A DNA stretch of 64,000 nucleotides from Actinoalloteichus hoggarensis (GTDB taxonomy: Bacteria; Actinomycetota; Actinomycetes; Mycobacteriales; Pseudonocardiaceae): the NCBI RefSeq assembly GCF_002234535.1, contig NZ_CP022521.1, positions 744,001 through 808,000 on the forward strand, read 5' to 3'. This document shows positions 57,704 to 64,000 of the stretch, in pieces. Below the pieces are notes generated by a model. That model was not told where the DNA came from. It was given only the letters and a program-made list of their open reading frames with translations, and did no database searches. The translations under genes were made by a program, and so were the position numbers. How positions within the stretch are numbered: position 1 is the stretch's first letter; every line of letters starts with the position of its first letter.

Positions 57704-58611
57704 CCGTCGACGCAGCCCCCGTGGACCGTCCCGCCGACGACTCGGGACTCGATCGGACCCCCGGCGCCGCGCCGCCGCGCCGCAGACGCCCGTTCCGTCC
57801 GGGCATGATCGCGTTATTCCTGGTGACGGCCGCCCTCGCCGTCCTGTGGCTGATGCCGTTGGCCTGGGCCCTGTTCACCTCTCTCAAGCCGGAGGGCGAG
57901 ACCACCGCGATCCCGTTGCGCTGGCTGCCCACCGAATGGACGCTGGCCGCCTACCGTGCCGTGATCGGGGGCAGCGACGTCGGTCTCTGGATGTTCAACA
58001 GCATCTTCACCGCGACGGTCACCACCGTCCTGGTGGTGCTGGTCTCCAGCATGGCGGCCTACGGCTTCGCCAGGACGACCTTCCCCGGCCGGAGGCTGCT
58101 GCTGGCACTGACGGTGATGGGCATCATGGTCCCGCCGCAGGTGCTGATCGTCCCGCTGTTCGCCGAGATGGTCGCCCTCGGCCTCGTCGACACCTACTGG
58201 GGCGTGATCCTGCCGCAGGTGGTGGCGCCCGCGATGGTGTTCATCATGGTCAAGTTCTTCCAGGGCCTCCCGCACGAGTTGGAGGAGGCCGCGCACATGG
58301 ACGGCGCCAGCCGATGGCGAATCTACTGGCAGATCATCCTGCCGCTGTCCCGTCCGGTGCTGGCCGCCGTCTCGATCTTCACGTTCATCAGCACCTGGAA
58401 CAACTTCCTGTGGCCGTTCATCGTCACCACGGACCCGAACGCGATGACGCTGCCTGTCGGCCTGATCGCCGTCGAGGGCGGCTTCGGACTCCGCTACGCC
58501 GAGATCATGGCCGCCTCCGTGATCGCCGCACTGCCGTTGTTGATCATCTTCGTTCTCTTTCAACGCCAGGTCGTGCGCGGTGTCGCGCACACCGGTCTTT
58601 CCGGCCAGTAG
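57700..58611 (+). CDS. ABC transporter permease, MalG/UgpE type
   Basis: 303 residues with six helices. A disordered Pro/Arg N-terminus precedes MIALFLVTAALAVLWLMPLAW; the EAA loop is EEAAHMDGASRWRIYWQIILPLS. Second half of the CUT1 pair. Codon 39 is TTA (57814-57816), so synthesis of the transporter may depend on the UUA tRNA. It overlaps the first permease gene by ATGA; the GH43 gene follows after 45 bases. Confidence 0.94.
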   Translation: MTVDAAPVDRPADDSGLDRTPGAAPPRRRRPFRPGMIALFLVTAALAVLWLMPLAWALFTSLKPEGETTAIPLRWLPTEWTLAAYRAVIGGSDVGLWMFNSIFTATVTTVLVVLVSSMAAYGFARTTFPGRRLLLALTVMGIMVPPQVLIVPLFAEMVALGLVDTYWGVILPQVVAPAMVFIMVKFFQGLPHELEEAAHMDGASRWRIYWQIILPLSRPVLAAVSIFTFISTWNNFLWPFIVTTDPNAMTLPVGLIAVEGGFGLRYAEIMAASVIAALPLLIIFVLFQRQVVRGVAHTGLSGQ

Positions 58612-58656
58612 GCCAGAACCGACCCGCTGGAGATGGATTCCCGAAGGAGTGAAGAC

Positions 58657-59772
58657 ATGACAGCAATGGAGAGACGACACCATCGCCGATCACGCCGCGC
58701 CGTCCGCCCCGCCACCGTGCTGGCCTGCCTGGCGATGCTCGTCGTCCCGGCGCTGCCCGCCGCCGCCGCGGATCACGGCCGACCGTCCGGCGACGTCTCG
58801 ACCGCCGCGCGCGGCGATCAGCGTGATCTCGACGCCGAGATCGACGCGCTGCGGGACACCCCGGACCCCGGCCCGCAGCAGGGCTACCCGCTGCCCGGAC
58901 TGGTCACCGGCGATCTCCGCGCTCACGACCCGTCCATGATCCGTACCCCGGAGGGCTACCGCCTCTTCGCCACCCACGACGGAATCCAGCTGCGGACCTC
59001 ACCGGACCGCGTCGACTTCCGGCGCAACGCCGCCGCGCTGGCCTCCATCCCGCAGTGGGTGTACGACCGGAGCCCGGGCGGGGACGTCTGGGCGCCGGAC
59101 ATCTCGTATCACGACGGCACCTACTGGCTGTACTACGCGGCGTCGACGTTCGGCAGCAACAACTCGGCCATCGGCCTGGCCACCAGCACCAGCGGGGAGC
59201 CCGGCAGCTGGCGGGACCGAGGGGTCGTCTACTCGACGAACTCCGGCTCCGACCACAACGCCATCGACCCGTCGCTGCTGGTCGCGAACGGAAACTGGTG
59301 GTTGTCGCTCGGCTCGCACTGGACCGGGATCAAGATGATCCGACTCGACCCGGCCACCGGGCTGCGGCATCCGACCGACCGCACGGTGCACAACCTGGCG
59401 TCCCGGCCGTCGGCGGGCGGTGCGATCGAGGCGCCCTACATCCTCGAACGCGGCGGCGACTACTACCTGTTCGTGTCCTTCGATCGGTGCTGCGCGGGCA
59501 CCGACAGCACCTATCGGATCATGGTCGGCCGCGCGGACAACCCCACCGGCCCGTACTACGACCGCAACGGCACGCCCATGACCAGCGGCGGCGGCACCCA
59601 GATCCTCGGCAGCCACCAGAACATCATCGGCCCGGGCGGGCAGAGCGTGCTCCGCGACTCCGACGGCGACCTGCTCGTCTACCACTACTACGACGCGAAC
59701 AACTCGGGCATCGAACGGCTGGGAGTCAACCTCCTCGGCTGGGATGACCAGGGTTGGCCGTACGTCTACTGA
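58657..59772 (+). CDS. Secreted GH43 arabinan endo-1,5-alpha-L-arabinosidase
   Basis: 371 residues. A Tat-like basic N-terminus with hydrophobic core (about 20-38) ends in AAA for export. The five-blade propeller has the GH43 catalytic set: base Asp91 (AHDPSMI), pKa-tuning Asp204 (AIDPSLL) and acid Glu258 (AIEAPYIL). Motifs such as VWAPDISYHDGTYWLYYAAS and SFDRCCAG.DSTY are typical of endo-arabinanases, which cut the 1,5-alpha-arabinan backbone of pectin. ATG 58657 follows GAAGGAG. It supplies oligosaccharides to the upstream ABC importer. Confidence 0.93.
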   Translation: MTAMERRHHRRSRRAVRPATVLACLAMLVVPALPAAAADHGRPSGDVSTAARGDQRDLDAEIDALRDTPDPGPQQGYPLPGLVTGDLRAHDPSMIRTPEGYRLFATHDGIQLRTSPDRVDFRRNAAALASIPQWVYDRSPGGDVWAPDISYHDGTYWLYYAASTFGSNNSAIGLATSTSGEPGSWRDRGVVYSTNSGSDHNAIDPSLLVANGNWWLSLGSHWTGIKMIRLDPATGLRHPTDRTVHNLASRPSAGGAIEAPYILERGGDYYLFVSFDRCCAGTDSTYRIMVGRADNPTGPYYDRNGTPMTSGGGTQILGSHQNIIGPGGQSVLRDSDGDLLVYHYYDANNSGIERLGVNLLGWDDQGWPYVY

Positions 59773-59780
59773 TCTCGGCG

Positions 59781-59814
59781 CGGGTGCGGGCAGCCTCGGT
59801 GCGGCCCGCACCCG
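59781..59814 (+). terminator. Hairpin between the GH43 and GH51 genes
   Basis: 11-bp perfect stem (CGGGTGCGGGC with GCCCGCACCCG) nine bases after the GH43 stop. It may attenuate read-through so that GH51 is made at a different level. A 7-base repeat CACCGAG (about 59855-59880) follows. Confidence 0.6.
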
Positions 59815-59925
59815 TTCCGCGTCCGCCCCGATCCCGCATCACCGGCGCCACGAACACCGAGCACCGAGCACCGAGCACCACGAGCACCACCGGCACCACG
59901 TCACCCACGAAACGGAAAGGCAGCC

Positions 59926-61455
59926 ATGCGCAACCCCACCGAGTCCGGTTCGGCGACTGCCACCGCCTCCTTCACGCTGCACCCCGACTTCGCCGTCGGC
60001 GAGGTGCACCCCCATCTGTTCGGCTCCTTCGTCGAGCACATGGGCCGCTGCGTGTACACCGGCATCTACGAGCCGGGGCACCCGACGGCGGACGAGGACG
60101 GGCTGCGCACCGACGTTCTCGAACTCATCAGGGAACTCGGCGTCACCCTCGTCCGGTATCCCGGCGGCAACTTCGTCTCCGGGTACCGCTGGGAGGACGG
60201 GGTCGGCCCGGCCGAGGAGAGGCCGCGCAGGCTGGAACAGGCATGGCGCGCGGTGGAGACCAACCAGTTCGGCCTGTCGGAGTTCATGAACTTCACCCGT
60301 AAGACCGGCGTCGATCCCATGATGGCCGTCAACCTCGGCACCCGAGGCGTGGAGGAGGCCCGGCAGCTCGTCGAGTACAGCAACCACCCCGGCGGCACCG
60401 AGCTGTCCGAGCTGCGCCGTACGCACGGCGACGACAAGCCGTTCGACATCCGGCTGTGGTGTCTGGGCAACGAGATGGACGGCCCCTGGCAGATCGGCCA
60501 CAAGACCGCCGAGGAGTACGGCAGGCTCGCCGCCGAGACCGCCAAGGCGATGCGGCTCGTCGACCCGGACCTGCGGCTGGTGGCCTGCGGCAGCTCGCAC
60601 TCCGGCATGCCGACCTTCGGCCACTGGGAGGAGACGGTCCTCGGCCACACCTGGGAGTACGTCGACTACATCTCCTGCCACGCCTACTACCAGGAGTTCG
60701 ACGGCGACGTCGACAGCTTCCTGGCCTCGGCCGTCAACATGGAGCACTTCATCGAGAGCGTGGTCGCGGGCAGCGACCACGTCGCGGCGAAGCTCCAGAG
60801 CTCGAAGAAGCTGATGATCTCCTTCGACGAGTGGAACGTCTGGTACCAGTCGCGCCAGCCCGACGAGAAGCCCGAGCCGTGGTCGGTCGCGCCCCGACTG
60901 ATCGAGGACAACTACACCGTCACCGACGCCGTCGTGGTCGGCAGCCTGCTGATCGCCCTGCTGCGGCACTGCGACCGGGTCACCGCGGCCTGCCTCGCCC
61001 AGCTGGTCAACGTCATCGCCCCGATCATGACCGAGCCGGGCGGCCCGGCGTGGCGGCAGAGCAGCTTCTACCCCTTCGCCGACGCCGCGAAGCACGGTCG
61101 GGGTCGGGTGCTGCGCGTCGAGCCGACCAGCTCCACCCACGAGACGGCGAAGTACGGCGAGGTCGACCTCCTGCACGCCACCGCCGTGCAGGGCGAGGAC
61201 GGCACGACCACGGTCTTCGCCGTGAACCGGTCCACCACCGACGAGCTGGAGCTGGCCGTCGACGTCCGCAACCTCGGCGACGTCCGCGTGCTGGAGCACC
61301 GGGTGCTCGCCGACGCCGACCGGCACGCCAGCAACACCCTCGCCGAGCCCGACCGGGTGCGTCCCACCACGCGCGAGGGCTCCGCGGTCGCCGAGGGGCG
61401 GCTGACGGCCGTGCTGCCGCCGTTGTCCTGGAACGTCCTCCGGCTGGGCGGCTGA
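59926..61455 (+). CDS. GH51 alpha-L-arabinofuranosidase
   Basis: Releases terminal arabinofuranose from oligosaccharides by a retaining mechanism. 509 residues: a TIM barrel with acid/base Glu183 (LGNEMDGPWQ) and nucleophile Glu302 (SFDEWNVW), plus a C-terminal beta-sandwich (VFAVNRSTTDELELAVDV). N-terminal marks are HLFGSFVEHMGRCVYTGIYEP and RYPGGNFVSGY. There is no signal peptide, so it works inside the cell on imported oligosaccharides, complementing the secreted GH43. The start is ATG 59926 after AAAGG. Confidence 0.96.
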   Translation: MRNPTESGSATATASFTLHPDFAVGEVHPHLFGSFVEHMGRCVYTGIYEPGHPTADEDGLRTDVLELIRELGVTLVRYPGGNFVSGYRWEDGVGPAEERPRRLEQAWRAVETNQFGLSEFMNFTRKTGVDPMMAVNLGTRGVEEARQLVEYSNHPGGTELSELRRTHGDDKPFDIRLWCLGNEMDGPWQIGHKTAEEYGRLAAETAKAMRLVDPDLRLVACGSSHSGMPTFGHWEETVLGHTWEYVDYISCHAYYQEFDGDVDSFLASAVNMEHFIESVVAGSDHVAAKLQSSKKLMISFDEWNVWYQSRQPDEKPEPWSVAPRLIEDNYTVTDAVVVGSLLIALLRHCDRVTAACLAQLVNVIAPIMTEPGGPAWRQSSFYPFADAAKHGRGRVLRVEPTSSTHETAKYGEVDLLHATAVQGEDGTTTVFAVNRSTTDELELAVDVRNLGDVRVLEHRVLADADRHASNTLAEPDRVRPTTREGSAVAEGRLTAVLPPLSWNVLRLGG

Positions 61456-61541
61456 GCAGGGGCCGTCATGGGCATGTCACCAGAGTCGTCGACGCGCCGG
61501 GGCCCGAAGGGTCGGGCCGCCGTCGCGCGAGAAGGAGAAGG

Positions 61542-62702
61542 GTGTCAGTGAAGATCTCCAACGTCAGCACCGCCGTGCTCGGCACGCCGTGGCGGAACCT
61601 GACCTACGTCATCGTGGAGACCGACGAGGGGCTGCGCGGCGTCGGTGAGGTGCGGATGCTCAACCACACCGACGCGCTGATCGGCTACCTTGCCGAGGCC
61701 GTCGAGAACCACGTGTTGGGCAGCGATCCGTTCGACATCGAATCGCTGGTGTCTCGGATGTACCACAACGACTACGGCCGGGCGGGCGAGATCGTCATGT
61801 CCGGCATCGCCGTCATCGAGATGGCCTGCTGGGACATCATCGGCAAGGCGCTGAACCAGCCGGTGTACCGGCTGCTGGGCGGCGCGGTGCGCGACAAGAT
61901 CAAGGCCTACGCCAACGGCTGGTACACCGTGGAGCGCACGCCCGAGGAGTTCCACGCCGCCGCCCGCAAGGTCGTCGAGTACGGCTACCAGGCCTTGAAG
62001 TTCGACCCGTTCGGCCCCGGCCGGATGGAGCTGGACCATGCCGAGACCGTGCGTTCCATCGCACTGGTCGAGGCCGTGCGCGACGCCGTCGGCCCCGAGG
62101 TGGAGCTGCTGGTGGAGATGCACGGCCGCTTCACCGCGGCCACGGCGTCCCGGATCGCCCGGCAGCTGCGGCCGTACGACCCGGCGTGGCTGGAGGAGCC
62201 GACCCCGCCGGACGACATCGAGGCGCTGGCGAAGTTCTCCGCGACGGCCGAGGCCCCGGTGGCCACGGGGGAGCGGCTGCACACCCGGCACGAGTTCCGA
62301 CAGCTCTTCGCGTTGCAGGCGGCCGACATCATCCAGGCGGACATCTCGCACTTCGGCGGGATCCTGGAGACCAAGAAGCTCGCCGCCACGGCCGAGACGC
62401 ATCACATGATGGTCGCCCCGCACAACGTGGGCGGCGCGGTGCTCACGGCGGCCAACCTGCATCTGGCCGCCTGCACGACGAACTTCAAGATCCAGGAGCA
62501 CTTCAACGACTTCGCCGACTCCTTCGTCAAGGACGTCGCGCCGGGCAACCCCGAGGTCGTCGACGGCTACTTCGCCCTGCCCACCGGCCCCGGCCTGGGC
62601 ATCGAACTGGACCTGGACGCCGTCGCGGAGCACCCGAGACAGAAGGTGAACTTCAACCTGTTCAAGGAAGGATGGCAGCGGCGGGACACGGTGTCGTCGT
62701 AA
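61542..62702 (+). CDS. Enolase-superfamily (mandelate racemase-type) sugar-acid dehydratase
   Basis: 386 residues. The capping domain is followed by the barrel: KFDPFGPG, metal ligands in LLVEMHGRF and WLEEPTPPDD, GERLHTRHEF, DISHFGGI and the general-base region APHNVGGAV. The pattern (His in MHGRF, EEP, GE) is that of the galactonate/arabinonate dehydratase branch rather than mandelate racemase itself. In this operon it could act on an arabinose-derived acid, together with the divergent dehydrogenase; that is inference. GTG 61542 or GTG 61548 starts it, behind GAAGGAGAAGG. Confidence 0.87.
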   Translation: MSVKISNVSTAVLGTPWRNLTYVIVETDEGLRGVGEVRMLNHTDALIGYLAEAVENHVLGSDPFDIESLVSRMYHNDYGRAGEIVMSGIAVIEMACWDIIGKALNQPVYRLLGGAVRDKIKAYANGWYTVERTPEEFHAAARKVVEYGYQALKFDPFGPGRMELDHAETVRSIALVEAVRDAVGPEVELLVEMHGRFTAATASRIARQLRPYDPAWLEEPTPPDDIEALAKFSATAEAPVATGERLHTRHEFRQLFALQAADIIQADISHFGGILETKKLAATAETHHMMVAPHNVGGAVLTAANLHLAACTTNFKIQEHFNDFADSFVKDVAPGNPEVVDGYFALPTGPGLGIELDLDAVAEHPRQKVNFNLFKEGWQRRDTVSS

Positions 62703-62831
62703 CTCACGGGCGGTTTCAGCCGGATCGTCGGTGAGCGGTCGTGGCGATGGAGTGCGTTTCTGGTGCGCCCCGTCGCCACGGCCGCATCGGTCTCGGGGTG
62801 CCGGCTGCCTGTCTGACGACCGAGGGTGCGA

Positions 62832-63023
62832 TCAGTACGCGCACTTCACGGATGCAACGAAGGCGGCGAAGGTGTGCTGGTCGACGACGAGCGTCCCGCC
62901 GTCGCGGTTCTTCGTGTCTCGGATGCCGACTAGGCCCGTACCGAGCCCGACCTCGACACAGTTCTCGCCGCCGGACCGTCTCGCGGTGCGCCAGGCAGAC
63001 AGGGCGGGCTGTAAGTCAGCCAT
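62832..63023 (-). CDS. DUF397 protein
   Basis: 63 residues with the DUF397 marks: ALSAWRTARRSGGENCVEV, GIRDTKNRDGGTLVV and FAAFVASVK. DUF397 proteins are encoded next to XRE/DUF5753 regulators in actinomycetes; in Streptomyces such pairs (WhiJ-like) influence development and behave like antitoxin/partner modules. The start lies two bases before the regulator stop. Codon 4 is TTA, linking it to UUA-tRNA-dependent expression. Confidence 0.93.
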   Translation of the reverse strand: MADLQPALSAWRTARRSGGENCVEVGLGTGLVGIRDTKNRDGGTLVVDQHTFAAFVASVKCAY

Positions 63024-63025
63024 GA

Positions 63026-63889
63026 CTACTCCATCTCCTTCACAACGTGCCGGATGAGGTCGGCGGACTCGGCCGGGCTCATCGCCATTTCGGTCAGCGT
63101 AGAGTGCGCTGCCAGGTGGGCCTCCACCTCGGCTGGATCATCGACGATGACGGCTGATGAGATGTGCTCGATCTGTACGAGCGGGTCATCCTTCTCGCTG
63201 AACTGCAACGCGATGAACGACCCGATCAAGCCGCGGTGCGCTCGAACGGTCGCCGCCGTGGGCAACACCTGCAAGCTGATGTTCGGTCGCTCTGCCGTGC
63301 GAATCAGATGCCGCAGTTGATCGACGAGGAGCGTGGCGCCGCCGATCGGCCGGTGAAGAACTGCTTCGTCGATGACGACGTCATAACTCACCGTGTCTCG
63401 GGACAACAGCGTCTGACGTGCCATACGGGTCGCAACCCGCGCCTCGATCTCTGCTGGGCGGCTTGCCCATGCTCCTGCGAGTTGCCGCGCGTACTCCGCC
63501 GTTTGCAGCAGCCCCGGCACGACGTCCAATGTCCATTCGACGATGCCGCTGGCCTGATCCTCCCAATCGATCCACGACTGCATGAGCGGTGACAGCCCTG
63601 GTCTGTCCCCTTCCCACCAGTGACTCTCGCTCGCCCGCCGAGCGAGGTCCATCACGTACGACGCGGCGTTACCACCGACTCCCATCGCGGCGAGCAATAC
63701 GGCTGTTTCTTCTGGAGTGGGTACGCGTTCGCCAGTCTCCATTCGTCCGATGGTCGAGCGGGACAGATCGGGAGTGCGGGCGGCAACGTCGTCGATCGTC
63801 ATCCCTGCGTCGGTGCGCGAGCGATGGAGACTTGCCGCCAGCCCTCGTGATCGGGCGGTTCGGTTAGTTCGGGATCGCGCTCGGCTCAT
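63026..63889 (-). CDS. XRE family regulator with DUF5753 domain
   Basis: 287 residues. A basic N-terminus leads to a Cro/CI helix-turn-helix (about 17-72: GMTIDDVAARTPDLSRSTIGRMETGERVPTP shortened to key parts DVAART, SRSTIGRME). The DUF5753 sensor domain follows (VPGLLQTAEYARQL, VATRMARQTLLSR, DEAVLHRPIGG, VQIEHISSA). This is the classical partner of DUF397. Base composition is visibly lower in GC than the genes to the left, suggesting acquisition or fast evolution. A perfect 12-base palindrome lies 54 bases before the start and could be its own operator. Confidence 0.95.
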   Translation of the reverse strand: MSRARSRTNRTARSRGLAASLHRSRTDAGMTIDDVAARTPDLSRSTIGRMETGERVPTPEETAVLLAAMGVGGNAASYVMDLARRASESHWWEGDRPGLSPLMQSWIDWEDQASGIVEWTLDVVPGLLQTAEYARQLAGAWASRPAEIEARVATRMARQTLLSRDTVSYDVVIDEAVLHRPIGGATLLVDQLRHLIRTAERPNISLQVLPTAATVRAHRGLIGSFIALQFSEKDDPLVQIEHISSAVIVDDPAEVEAHLAAHSTLTEMAMSPAESADLIRHVVKEME

Positions 63890-63942
63890 GGCGATCAGCG
63901 TAGGAGAGCTCAGTCCCGCACTGGATCACCCGATCGAGACAT

Positions 63943-63954
63943 TGGGATATCCCA
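63943..63954. promoter_or_regulatory. Perfect palindrome TGGGATATCCCA before the XRE regulator gene
   Basis: Twelve-base palindrome in the AT-rich region (63890-64000) upstream of the regulator, suitable for a dimeric helix-turn-helix protein. The binding assignment is inferred. Confidence 0.45.
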
Positions 63955-64000
63955 CAAGTCATGGTTTTATCTTGTCATGATCGAGAATATGCACACTTCA

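Overview
The window reads as chromosome of a high-GC, spore-forming-type actinomycete, most likely family Pseudonocardiaceae (Actinoalloteichus or a close relative). The evidence is the very high third-position GC, the many GTG starts and ATGA/GTGA overlaps, mycobacteria-like gene order over two housekeeping blocks, and actinomycete hallmarks (MoxR/DUF58/DUF4129 cluster, DUF501, DUF397/XRE pair, class F sortase, rare TTA codons). The genus is inference; the phylum is secure.

Layout. 1-2.4 kb: 3' end of a fatty-acid desaturase, a TetR regulator, a Uma2-type nuclease-fold protein and a possible broken gene. 2.8-24.5 kb: the conserved actinobacterial block mfd - lipoprotein - mazG - (tricorn protease) - lpqU-type lytic transglycosylases - eno - ftsB/divIC - DUF501 - ppx. 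Mycobacterium tuberculosis has one lpqU here; this genome has four homologues. The non-coding gaps in this block hold an SOS-box-like palindrome, a decayed type I-E-like CRISPR array (16.3-16.6 kb) and several tandem repeats. 25-33.4 kb: a serine carboxypeptidase, a type-5 uracil-DNA glycosylase and a five-gene MoxR/DUF58 membrane operon. 33.4-38.7 kb: type II NADH dehydrogenase, a 42-residue peptide gene directly before an ATP-grasp enzyme with two TTA codons (candidate peptide-modification pair), an atypical tRNA with a UAA anticodon, and a GT87 glycosyltransferase.

39-42.9 kb: class F sortase plus thioester-domain surface protein, divergent from a Bax-inhibitor-like membrane protein. 43-50.2 kb: second conserved block (thiolase, SGNH hydrolase, cystathionine beta-synthase, proline-rich antigen-like protein, cystathionine gamma-synthase), matching M. 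tuberculosis fadA3-Rv1075c-cbs-pra-metB; Cbs and MetB form the transsulfuration route. 50.4-62.7 kb: an IclR regulator, an M23 peptidase, a zinc alcohol dehydrogenase and an arabinan/arabinoside-use operon: U32-like protein, ABC binding protein, two permeases, secreted GH43, cytoplasmic GH51 and an enolase-superfamily dehydratase. A shared 14-bp motif in front of iclR and the operon suggests that IclR controls it. The window ends with a DUF397/XRE regulator pair.

The items I would look at first are the CRISPR relic, the peptide/ATP-grasp pair with its TTA codons, and the unusual UAA tRNA. Everything is from reading the sequence; no database search was run.
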